DNA of 64,000 bases from Symbiodinium natans. Its lineage: Eukaryota > Sar > Dinophyceae > Suessiales > Symbiodiniaceae. Both the position numbers and the translations under genes were made by a program. The notes under the pieces are model-generated. The model saw only the letters and a program-made list of their open reading frames with translations. It was not told the origin of the DNA and did no database searches. The DNA is taken from positions 365,001-429,000 of the forward strand of contig CAJNDS010002194.1 of NCBI GenBank assembly GCA_905221605.1. Direction: 5' to 3'. This document shows positions 19,501-26,325 of the stretch, one piece after another; positions within the stretch are counted from its first letter, which is position 1, and every line of letters starts with the position of its first letter.

Positions 19501-22500
19501 CCTGGGCTGCATCGAAAACTGTGAAAACGTCGACGCTCACGAGCTGGTTGAAATCCAACAAAGATGGCAAACACGCAGGCCTCGCTGAAGCTGATTGCTT
19601 AGCACGATCACAAACCTGACAACGCAGATGTTTGCATGCTTGTATGACATGTTCTTCAGCTCCAGCAAGTCTCAAATGTCTCGCTAGGTCATGGTTGCTT
19701 GGGTGGCCGAGGTTCTGATGAAGTCGACCAAGGGAAGCCTGAACGGGCTTGGGGACCTGAGCGTCAAACTTGATGTTACTAGTCCTTGCGGCATCTAGTC
19801 TTTCAGGAGGTACAGCTTGGGGTTGTTCGCCTTCGGGATCCTGCTGTTCGATCTCTCCGACATATACCGAATGAGGCCCTTGCTGCAGAACTCCAGGTTG
19901 CGCAACACGAAGCACTTGAAAGCCTTGAGCGTCGACATCTAACTGGGTCTCATACATGTTAAGCAAGCTGTTGAAGGCATGGTCTCTCCACAGCATGTGT
20001 TCTTTGTTACCGCTGAGAACGAATATACCCCCCAAGAGGATCTGATTCAACGCAGCGGAGAAGACCTGGGATGCGATTTCGTTGGACTTGGCATCGGTGA
20101 TCTCGTCGTGACCTCGAATCCAGACAACACATGGGTGTAGGGCATGTATGGTTTCGAGAACTCTCTGGCAATCTGAATCGTTGACAAAATCCTCCCACGA
20201 GACCGGTTCTATGACTGAGCTGCCGTTTCCTGCAAGGGTGTAGGTAGCAGCGAAATCTCCAATTTCCAGGATTGATGGTCTGTCTGGGGATGAACTCGGA
20301 AGCATTACCTCGGCGACGTAACTCGAAGCTGCCGTCATACTTAAGGTCAACAGTGCACTTGCTCGGCTAGCCCCTCGCATGATCTGTCTTCTGATGCTCT
20401 TCTTGGGTCGCCGGACGTGTTCGTTTTTCCAGGATTTGTCCTCAACGGCGATCTTCGTGGGGGTATCCTGCCCAACGGGGAAACCAAAACTTCTCAGCAT
20501 GTCCCGTTCTTGTCGTGCCAGTTGCGACACCCCACGTGTTGTGTAAGCAGTAATGCTGATACGATCCCCTTCCCACTCTTCTACGCCATGTTTACGACGA
20601 CCATCGAACTTCACGAGCGCACGAGTGTCGACAAGGTGTCCTGAAAGAGCACGCCCTTCGCCATCTGACATAATGTGGGGGACACCGATCTCTGGCACCT
20701 GGGCTTCAGGATCCGTTTCTATCCACAGACGACCGCCGCGGAAATTTCCGAAGGAGATGGTGCTTGCAAGGGTGTCGCTATGGTTGTGCTGATCACGATG
20801 TACAAGAGGACGACAGTTCACATTGATCTGGAGGGAACTCCAGGTACCCTTGGCCCCATGTGCCCGCAAGAAAGCATTCATGTAGCGCACAACATAGACA
20901 TGGTCGAAGGTCTTCTTAATGATGCCGTGGAAGTTACCATGACTATAGGCCCCAAAAGCAATCGAGCTCCCCTGTTCCCCATGAGCTTGCCTTCGTCTAC
21001 TGTTCCTAGCATGTTCACACACTCGGCGGGCCAGTTTTTCACAACTCTCGAAGCTGTAATCCTTGGTGCGCAAAAGGTCTTGTGCAACGACTTCAAGAGG
21101 TAGCTCTTCGGCACTGGACTCTCGACACTCATAGAAGGTTTCAGGGGCCCCGGTAGCATTGGCCTCCATACCGCACACATCTAGGACCCCTTCGGCACTA
21201 GCGTCGTTGTCGAGGTCAACATCACACGAGAGAATCACATTCCATGCTTCTCCTTGAGCAGGGCGATCCTGGTGGTTAGTGCCTCGAGTTCCTCTCGTAC
21301 CTCCGGGGGAGTGTCCTGGGCCATCTTGCTCTCCTCGGATTCGATGCCGCGCTTGGCTCCCATCTGCTTCGCTGTCGGGACATGGTTCTTGCCCTGATTG
21401 TACCCGCTTGCCATGGCCTCCGAAGTCCCCGTCACCAAAGACCACTTCGTTGAGGTCGAACTCGTCTCCTCTGGATCCGGTTGGTAAGGGATTGCAGCAC
21501 TCATCTCTGGGTCGTGGTACGTCTCCTTCTGAGGATTGAGGACCTTCTGGGCAAAGTTGGCTAGCTGCCTCAACTCGTGGGACGCCCCCGATCCCTGCGC
21601 TGCTGTTTCCTGAAGACTCCAGCGAAGATACGAATGTGGGAGTTCTCTGAAGAGCAAGTTCTTGTACCTCCCGAACGTCACGATCTGTTCCGACAGATCT
21701 CTTGTCGAGTCTCGTATGATCCTCTGAAGGAGTCCTCGGGTGGGCTTCGGTGGAAGCGGGATCTGCAGCTCGTCCATCTTCTTGACTAGCTCGGGCATCG
21801 TCATTGAAGAGAGACCTCTCGGGACGCTGGATGGACCATGTAGTTCTTTTCTCTTCTCTGACACCAGCTGACGTATCTCTTCCTTGCCCCATGTAGTGTG
21901 TATCGGCACTTCCAGCCGATGAGCTTCTTCTACCAACTCGCTCCGGCTCATGTTCCAGAGCGTCTTGGCCTTCTGCGACGACATGTTCCGAACTGCTGCT
22001 CTGAAAAGGGGTACGAGGGAACACAGTCCTACCGACCCAAAGAGCTGAATGGGCTGACTCGGGTGAACTCTGCCATGCGTCATGTCGACTCGGAAGGAGT
22101 TGCAAGGACTGACATGCTATAGCAGTGGTGCTTCGGAACGACCCGGCGTTGTGGAGGAGTTTATCTCGAACGTTGCTCTGACTTGTGTGCCATGCATCGG
22201 GGGAGAACAGTGCTTTCCGGGGAATGACGTGTATTCGTATGAAAGAAGAAGCCGTTTCTATCCAGAAGTCCTTTGCAAGCTTGGTCTCACTCCACCAACG
22301 CATGAAAACATCAGTGTTCAAAGCCTCGGCACTCAAGAAGTTGAAGACAAAGGGCGATAACTTCTTCGGATAAAAGATAGTCTCGAAGGGCTGGGAGAGG
22401 TTCCGATCGGCACCTCCATCGGCAACACATGCTGACTCACAGCTCCTGGAAGTAGCAAAGGTTGATGCAGAGGCCCTCTCACTACTCTCACATGTCATGG

Positions 22501-23695
22501 TCATGTATGCGGCGTGAGACTCGCTGGAAGGAAGGAGTCGCACTTCGTCCCCGGCCCGCTCCTGGGGCGTTGGGGGAGCAAACGTCGGGAGCCCTTTCAC
22601 TCGTACGGGAATAGCCGGATGTCCATTTTCCGTCGTGAGGAGCTTGAGATCTTGTACTCCAAGGTGACGAAACGAGGCGCTGTGTCCTTCAACATCATAA
22701 AGCATGCCAATCTTGCTCAGGACGTTTCTTGACAGGAGAAGGGGGACCTCTCCCTGGACGATGGAAGCCCTGACCAAGAAGCCGCGTCCACCAACGAAGA
22801 TCGCAATCGTGGCAGTGAAGGTAGCCCGGAAAAGCTTGGAGGCCCCGAACCTGAAGTCGTCCTGGGTGTCGATGAACTGCATCTCAAGGCCCGCTTCCCG
22901 GCCAGCCAACATGTACTTCTGGAGCCACGCCTGTCCCGCCACAGATTTACTGCATGCGGAGTCGGTGATGGCGACCAAGCCCTGACCACCCATGTAGCCG
23001 ACCTCATAGGCAACCTGCGCCACAAACGCCTCCTTGGAGCTGTCCTTGGCGCCCGAGGAACCACCAGGCTTCGTCATCTGGCCTCCAGGCTGATTCATTG
23101 GGCACTCTGGGTCTTTGTGCCAGTGCCCCCTGCGGCGGCATCCAGCACAATACGAGCGACTTTTGGCAAGCTGCAACCTGGCCTCAGGAGTATCCTTGTT
23201 GCTGGCTTCGTTCCTGGAACCATCCTTGCGAAGAAAACTAGGATCCACTCCCCGAGCCTTCGTGATCTCCCTGTACCGGGCCTTGGCTGACTCCTGAGCC
23301 ATGAACGCCTCGTGCATCTCAGAGGCCTCTTCCTCGGTCATCAGGTGCTCTGTCTCCTCCTCGGCAATGTCGTCCTCGTCAATCTCGGTCAAGAAGGCAC
23401 CTCGCACAGGTTTTCCTTTGCCCCCATCAGGATTGCCGTTGCCGTTGCGCCTCACGAACCACGGGGGCTTAAAGGACTTCTCGTGGAGGACTGCTGCCTT
23501 CTGCAACTTTGCCGTATTGTACTCATTGCCCACGGAAGCAAGGAGGGCAAGTTCCTCTGCACTCGTGAGGCCGAGGGCATTCAAGTACGCCCAGGCCTTT
23601 GCGACTTCAAGGGAGGCGACAGTCGATCTCCAATAAGCGGGTGTGGCCACGGTCGAATGCTGAGTTGAACTCACGGATACTCTGACCTCCTTCAC
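16544..23695 (-). CDS. Copia Gag(C-term)-Pol polyprotein frame, 2383 codons, with extra modules
   Basis: Residues are counted from the first ATG of the frame. About 30-90: C-terminal part of the capsid domain. 183-198: zinc knuckle C-X2-C-X4-H-X6-C, spacing longer than the usual CX2CX4HX4C. About 221-350: aspartic protease with D245-S-A in place of DTG/DSG. 435-565: a segment with a KDFWIE...RIHVIPRKA block of unknown function. About 575-815: probably read out of frame (see 21235-22083). About 870-1060: 2OG-Fe(II) oxygenase-like. About 1125-1265: Rossmann-like. 1320-1545: integrase with H1326/H1331, C1359/C1362 and D1389, D1448, E1483. About 1605-1660: SH3-like integrase tail. About 1835-2080: RVT_2 reverse transcriptase with D1910 and VDD 2011-2013. 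About 2160-2360: RNase H with D2165, E2254, D2296, D2351. All polymerase and integrase catalytic residues are present. The true translation enters from gag by a frame change near 23610, so the listed ATG is not the biological start. Confidence 0.93.
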   Translation of the reverse strand: MKEVRVSVSSTQHSTVATPAYWRSTVASLEVAKAWAYLNALGLTSAEELALLASVGNEYNTAKLQKAAVLHEKSFKPPWFVRRNGNGNPDGGKGKPVRGAFLTEIDEDDIAEEETEHLMTEEEASEMHEAFMAQESAKARYREITKARGVDPSFLRKDGSRNEASNKDTPEARLQLAKSRSYCAGCRRRGHWHKDPECPMNQPGGQMTKPGGSSGAKDSSKEAFVAQVAYEVGYMGGQGLVAITDSACSKSVAGQAWLQKYMLAGREAGLEMQFIDTQDDFRFGASKLFRATFTATIAIFVGGRGFLVRASIVQGEVPLLLSRNVLSKIGMLYDVEGHSASFRHLGVQDLKLLTTENGHPAIPVRVKGLPTFAPPTPQERAGDEVRLLPSSESHAAYMTMTCESSERASASTFATSRSCESACVADGGADRNLSQPFETIFYPKKLSPFVFNFLSAEALNTDVFMRWWSETKLAKDFWIETASSFIRIHVIPRKALFSPDAWHTSQSNVRDKLLHNAGSFRSTTAIACQSLQLLPSRHDAWQSSPESAHSALWVGRTVFPRTPFQSSSSEHVVAEGQDALEHEPERVGRRSSSAGSADTHYMGQGRDTSAGVREEKRTTWSIQRPERSLFNDDARASQEDGRAADPASTEAHPRTPSEDHTRLDKRSVGTDRDVREVQELALQRTPTFVSSLESSGNSSAGIGGVPRVEAASQLCPEGPQSSEGDVPRPRDECCNPLPTGSRGDEFDLNEVVFGDGDFGGHGKRVQSGQEPCPDSEADGSQARHRIRGEQDGPGHSPGGTRGTRGTNHQDRPAQGEAWNVILSCDVDLDNDASAEGVLDVCGMEANATGAPETFYECRESSAEELPLEVVAQDLLRTKDYSFESCEKLARRVCEHARNSRRRQAHGEQGSSIAFGAYSHGNFHGIIKKTFDHVYVVRYMNAFLRAHGAKGTWSSLQINVNCRPLVHRDQHNHSDTLASTISFGNFRGGRLWIETDPEAQVPEIGVPHIMSDGEGRALSGHLVDTRALVKFDGRRKHGVEEWEGDRISITAYTTRGVSQLARQERDMLRSFGFPVGQDTPTKIAVEDKSWKNEHVRRPKKSIRRQIMRGASRASALLTLSMTAASSYVAEVMLPSSSPDRPSILEIGDFAATYTLAGNGSSVIEPVSWEDFVNDSDCQRVLETIHALHPCVVWIRGHDEITDAKSNEIASQVFSAALNQILLGGIFVLSGNKEHMLWRDHAFNSLLNMYETQLDVDAQGFQVLRVAQPGVLQQGPHSVYVGEIEQQDPEGEQPQAVPPERLDAARTSNIKFDAQVPKPVQASLGRLHQNLGHPSNHDLARHLRLAGAEEHVIQACKHLRCQVCDRAKQSASARPACLPSLLDFNQLVSVDVFTVFDAAQVKHSLLSVIDHATTFHLVGELEGHSAEAFERKFTQMWGSVFGAPGTIAADLETGLQAGLANYAEFHGCRLRPAAGQAHWQQGLIERHGLWYQAMLRKVIDEKSIDASDLYYALQAVNSAKNELRRRHGFSPTQAVFGKDPKIPGELCAGDDEERYLEILSHDRQRQREMHIRASARIAFYRTQLDSKLRRALIQRARVKRGGYCVGELVCFFRVDKGGTKSNFKRGKWRGPGTIIGHEGGNWWVSFGGRCHLVAEEHLRPSTSEELGEILTTRIARDDLERLLNLDPDDPATYEDEDHADDIDADEGQEQLEGDEMDFQFDLEPEDLKDELTAEDRPTSERRGLEAPVPPPVPKRVRKKGPGVQSVHMLKQCRTARSLEKQYEKEIPWAVIPPEQHSAFRQAEEKQYDEHIKYQALEPLSLEESARVRECVDKSRILSSRFAYKDKNWSRRKLDSSLPWKPKARIVVSGHRDPDIGLLDTDAPTINRLSVLTIMQLVASRRQSHGWEASAGDITAAFLNGDALERVLYLRQPRSGLASLHPDQLLRITKGIFGLPDSPRKWWRRFRKDMLAVRLSVEGVEYKFVQNALDPCLFQLVPSDNEASEPAAYAGVHVDDILVAGDKKMSEAIRNALSSIFPVDDWEINSFDYIGSHIEVNDSGVFISQEAYAGGRLFQIDIGKGQEDEEPASEEQRIDNQSLIGALSWLGSQSRPDIQCSVSLAQQLQKNPSVADLKFTNQIARRAWDHRDKGIWLRPLKLESLEFLVYHDSAWANAELTGEDGFRLEYEDHVSGVMKNTPFDIKERKAKRANSKVASQFGILIFLTDGEQYSAGGGIGSILDWKSSANPRVCRSTFGAETTGCSEAIEMGQYVRSFVQTVLRGRLQRVQDLSGSQLKCITDCKSLFDHLHREGIPRIPSDKRLAIDLAALRQYLCEEQANGKPPLFWVLTEFQLADILTKPKCADSWWATVWGAVRLPFISKDATKHR
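19901..20323 (-). other. Rossmann/methyltransferase-like segment of the copia polyprotein
   Basis: Residues about 1125-1265 begin SILEIGDFAATYTLAG, resembling a methyltransferase motif I region. They continue with acidic and hydrophobic strands (CVVWIRG, GGIFVLSG) in beta-alpha alternation. A clear GxGxG is missing, so SAM binding is doubtful. It lies between the oxygenase-like domain and the integrase. Confidence 0.35.
20516..21088 (-). other. 2OG-Fe(II) oxygenase-like domain inside the copia polyprotein
   Basis: These are residues about 870-1060 of the polyprotein. The core has H966-R-D968 (the HxD iron motif), a distal iron ligand H1036 in KHGVEEW, and R1045 nine residues later, the spacing of the 2-oxoglutarate-binding arginine in prolyl-hydroxylase-type enzymes (PHD2: H313, D315, H374, R383). 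Beta-strand-like segments SLQINVN, GGRLWIE and RISITAY fit a double-stranded beta-helix. The substrate is unknown. A nucleic-acid base or chromatin protein is conceivable, but that is speculation. Confidence 0.7.
21235..22083 (-). CDS. Alternative-frame segment of pol: two SAP/HeH-like motifs plus ExoX-C-like motif
   Basis: This 282-codon frame overlaps the 2383-codon frame and looks far more protein-like from its residue 36 on. Residues about 41-82 (WNMSRSELVEEAHRLEVPIH, then EEIRQLVSEKRKEL) and about 92-128 (MTMPELVKKMDELQIPLP, then LLQRIIRD) are two helix-extension-helix units like SAP/HeH DNA-binding motifs. Residues about 135-160 carry FGRYKNLLFRELPHSYLRW, matching the FGKYKG...P..YL.W pattern of ExoX-like C-terminal motifs. 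I infer that this is the ancestral pol frame and that the long frame passes through it out of register after a shift near 21970 and a compensating shift near 21240. It is unlikely to be a separate gene. Confidence 0.6.
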   Translation of the reverse strand: MTHGRVHPSQPIQLFGSVGLCSLVPLFRAAVRNMSSQKAKTLWNMSRSELVEEAHRLEVPIHTTWGKEEIRQLVSEKRKELHGPSSVPRGLSSMTMPELVKKMDELQIPLPPKPTRGLLQRIIRDSTRDLSEQIVTFGRYKNLLFRELPHSYLRWSLQETAAQGSGASHELRQLANFAQKVLNPQKETYHDPEMSAAIPYQPDPEETSSTSTKWSLVTGTSEAMASGYNQGKNHVPTAKQMGAKRGIESEESKMAQDTPPEVREELEALTTRIALLKEKHGM

Positions 23696-24668
23696 GTCTC
23701 AGCTTCTTGAAGAACTGAGTCAAGGCCTCGGCTATCTTCGACACCTCGATCTCCTGGTACCTTTCCTGGATCCATCTCTTAAACTCCTGCACGCTGTACT
23801 CGGAGGCCAACAACTCGACACTGAGCTCTTCAGACTCCACCCACGCTCTTCCGCTAAGATTCTGGTAAAGCAAGAGGGCTCTTTGCGACGCCGGAGTTCT
23901 CGTCACCTTGCACCAGGCATCGATCTGCCTCAGGTACGAGCGGGCTGAGCTGCCAAGCTCATCCCCCGTCTTGTCTGCCGAAAAGCTCGGCACGGCCATC
24001 CGCTCACTCAGGCCACCTTTGAAGTCCTGGCCTTCTTTCGAGGTCGTAGTAGGGAGCGGGGGCGTGGTCGTGGAAGTCCCGGAAGTGGTTTCCCAAGGCT
24101 CCCTCTCCGCTCTCTGTCAGGACCAGGAACACGATTGTTATCTGGGCCCTGTGCATCTCGGTCTCCATAGTCACATCGGCCACCGCTACCTGGCGATTGT
24201 GCCTCGCTGGCACCACTCCCACGAGATTCACCCAACCCTGGCCGAGCCATCGGAGGCCTGGTCATCAGGACGACCGGCCTGTCCCTCAGGAGGACCTTGG
24301 TAGTGGGCCCACGGATCTGTTGCATCACGTTGATCGTTCCTGCCAAAATGGCCGGAATCTTGACCCCCACTTGGACGCCTAGCACCATCCCTATCATCCC
24401 AGGCATCATACCACCACTGCCGCCCGCCATAGTAGCCATCTCCAGTCCACCACCCAGCGCTACGCCAAGTAGACTGTCCCCAGGCCCCATGCGAGCGATC
24501 CCAAGTTCGCCAAGGATCATCATGACGCCAAGGATCACCCTGACGCCCGTCAACGGTCATGTGAGGACTAGGATCTGCCGCAGGCACATTCGTGTCAAGA
24601 GAGGGTGCATGCTGATCTGGTGCTGCACTGTCTTGCCCGGCAGTAGGCGCATGGCCATCCGAAGCCAT
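23607..24668 (-). pseudogene. Copia gag region, interrupted by frame changes
   Basis: The likely start is the ATG at 24668 (protein MASDGHAPTA...). A Gly/Trp/Tyr/Asp-rich N-terminal segment runs to a TGA at 24228-24230. The next frame is open through about 24116. The original frame resumes from about 24116 to 23607 and contains the capsid core (LGSSARSYLRQIDAW, then LSGRAWVESEELSV). That frame ends at a TGA right after RLLEIDCRLP, and its natural continuation EVAKAWAYLNALGL lies one nucleotide over, in the pol frame. At least three single-base frame changes are therefore needed for a continuous Gag. They may be inactivating indels, sequencing errors or, less likely, recoding sites. Confidence 0.8.
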
Positions 24669-24780
24669 TGCACACAGGCTTTGCCTACACCTCCCACCAC
24701 GAAACAAGACGAGAACAAACAAGGGAAGACAAGACAAACAAACCAACGAACCACCAGCCTAGCCCAGGACCGCGGCCTAG

Positions 24781-24792
24781 GCTCCGCTACCA
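24781..24792 (-). promoter_or_regulatory. Primer binding site, probably initiator tRNA-Met
   Basis: One base inside the 5' LTR the minus strand reads TGGTAGCGGAGC. It complements a tRNA 3' end of GCTCCGCTACCA. The implied A1:U72 pair and A73 fit a eukaryotic initiator tRNA-Met, the usual copia primer. The tRNA identity is inference because no tRNA gene of this genome is in the window. Confidence 0.75.
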
Positions 24793-24793
24793 A

Positions 24794-24944
24794 TGAAAAA
24801 AAACAAAGAGAACGAAACCGAACCCCAACCGAAAGAAGACCCTCGGGGCCCCCGCCTGCTGTGCACGACCTCGCGCACGTTTTCCTCTGACCAAAAGCCT
24901 GCGGGCGGATCTCGTCGACGCCTTGCAGAAAGTTGGGTTTATCA
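24794..24944 (-). repeat. 5' LTR of the copia element
   Basis: This 151-bp LTR starts TGATAAACCC and ends TTTTTTTTCA in element orientation. It matches the other LTR throughout except for 8 instead of 6 residues in one homopolymer. At 150 bp it is short for copia, where LTRs of 200-600 bp are common. I see no obvious TATA box. Transcription would start in it and run toward lower coordinates. Confidence 0.95.
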
Positions 24945-24949
24945 TTTAG
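24945..24949. repeat. Target-site duplication, right copy (TTTAG)
   Basis: TTTAG follows the CA end of the LTR and is identical to 16365-16369. It is followed by ggtctaggg, the continuation of a degenerate TTTAGGG array. Confidence 0.9.
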
Positions 24950-24962
24950 GGTCTAGGGTGCT

Positions 24963-25050
24963 AACCTGGGACTCTTTTTTGCCTACAGTTTAGTAGTAGC
25001 TACCCCTTCATTATAGTAGGTATGACCCATAAAAAGCGATGGTAATTTAG
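24963..25050. mobile_element. Small dispersed repeat, family G copy 1
   Basis: It starts CCTGGGACTC and contains GCCTACAGTTTAGTAG and ATAGTAGGTATGACCC. It lies next to the right end of the copia insertion. Confidence 0.5.
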
Positions 25051-25100
25051 GGTTTCGGGTTTAGGGTTTCGGGTTTAGGGTTTAGGGCTTAGGGTCCCAG

Positions 25101-25189
25101 ATAAAGACCTCAGACACCTCAAGCGCCTCCCTAAGGGCCTTCGGCTCCGTGAGAAGGGAAAGTGGCTCAAGCGCAAGCGCGAGCAGGAC
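25101..25189 (+). CDS. Candidate exon (KDLRHLKRLPKGLRLREKGK)
   Basis: The acceptor is GGTCCCAG and the donor GAC|GTAGTT. It is a very basic 89-nt island (continuing WLKRKREQD). It is the first host exon 3' of the retroelement, which would therefore lie in the preceding intron in antisense. Confidence 0.45.
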
Positions 25190-25198
25190 GTAGTTGGG

Positions 25199-25300
25199 GT
25201 TTAGGGTTTAGGGTTTAGGGTTTAGGGTTTTAGGGTTTAGGGTTTAGGGTTTAGGGTTCAGGGTTTAGGGCTTAGGGTTTAGGGTTAGGGTTTAGGGTTG
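25199..25300 (+). repeat. TTTAGGG array
   Basis: About 13 units with a few variants, starting right after the donor of the 25101-25189 island. Confidence 0.9.
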
Positions 25301-25355
25301 GCATAAGTGCCCGAGAGCCCTTACGAAGGTTTGCGGCACGTTACTCGATGCTTAA

Positions 25356-25466
25356 TCCATTATTTGTTTAAGAACCCCCCAAAAATAGAAGATAATGGTC
25401 CCTATATTGTCCTTTAAGGAAGAGTATATTTCAGTATTCGGGTGGTTCTGAAGCAAAGAATAGTAA
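25356..25466. mobile_element. MITE-like foldback element, family F copy 2
   Basis: The ends are TTTGTTTAAGAACC and the complement of TTTGCTTCAGAACC. The interior motif CCTATATTGTCCTTTAAGGAAG is the family interior in the reverse direction. Confidence 0.65.
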
Positions 25467-26124
25467 CCCCGTAAGCAAAAATCCTGGGAGGGATTCGGGG
25501 GGCCTTTCAATGTCTTTGTCGTTTTCATGTTCCGCGGCCTGTTTGGGGTTCTTAAGGGGGGGCCTTCCCTGAGGATCCCTAAGCTTGTTTAAGGTTCCCT
25601 AGGTGCCTACCCACAGGGGAACCGGTTTAGGGTTTAGGGTTTAGGGTTCAGGGTTTAGGGTTTAGGGTTTAGGGTTTAGGGTTCCTCCCGTAAGAACCGT
25701 ATAATTGGATTTGGGGTCATGTATCGGGATTCGTCTGGGGGTTAGGGTTAGGGGGTTCGGGATACCTGGACCCCTAAGTATGGCAAAAATAGCCCCAAGA
25801 CCCTTAAAATTCCCGAAACACCAAGGATCCTCAACACTGAGCCCCCGCAGCCCGTCGGTTTATAGCGTTTAAGGATTATTAGGGTTAACTCCGGGTTAAC
25901 ACCAAAGCCAAGAGGGTTTCAAAACTGGGGATTTTGCCCTATCCTAATCGGGATTATAGTACCCCCTATTATCATCCCTATATAAGGACTGTGAGTATAA
26001 GGGGGAACATCCCAACCCAAAGCTTCCAAATTGTCCCTCCCAAGGAGCAGAAAGAGAGCAACGGGGACTCCCAGGGAGCCGCCGCGGCAAAGGACGCATG
26101 GGGGGGGGGCTTTTGCCTTGGGAG

Positions 26125-26325
26125 CCCTAAACCCTAAACCCTGAACCCTGAACCCTGAACCCTGAACCCTGAACCCTGAACCCTGAACCCTGAACCCTGA
26201 ACCCTAGACCTTGAACCCTAAACCCTAAACCCTAAACCCTAAACCCTAAACCCTAAACCCTAAACCCTAAACCCTAAACCCTAAACCCTAAACCCTAAAC
26301 CCTAAACCCTAAACCCTAAACCCTA
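26125..26325 (-). repeat. (CCCTGAA)n followed by (CCCTAAA)n
   Basis: Roughly ten CCCTGAA units pass into about 15 CCCTAAA units, a local homogenisation of one variant. Confidence 0.9.

Larger units (their letters stand above)
16370..24944 (-). mobile_element. Complete Ty1/copia LTR retrotransposon
   Basis: The element is bounded by two direct LTRs starting TG and ending CA and flanked by a 5-bp direct repeat TTTAG (16365-16369 and 24945-24949). Read on the minus strand the order is 5' LTR, PBS, gag, zinc knuckle, protease, extra modules, integrase, RT, RNase H, polypurine tract, 3' LTR. Integrase before RT defines the copia (Pseudoviridae-type) order. At about 8.6 kb it is longer than a typical 5-kb copia element because of roughly 500-800 extra codons between protease and integrase. 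Identical LTRs apart from a poly-A length imply a recent insertion. Several one-nucleotide frame changes in gag and pol suggest that this copy is non-autonomous or contains sequence errors. It sits in a TTTAGGG array in opposite orientation to the surrounding exon-like islands. Confidence 0.95.

Noticed and set aside
16566-24890. Many plus-strand and other-frame open frames inside the retroelement
   Set aside because: They are antisense or off-frame shadows of gag-pol. Only the 21235-22083 frame shows recognisable motifs.
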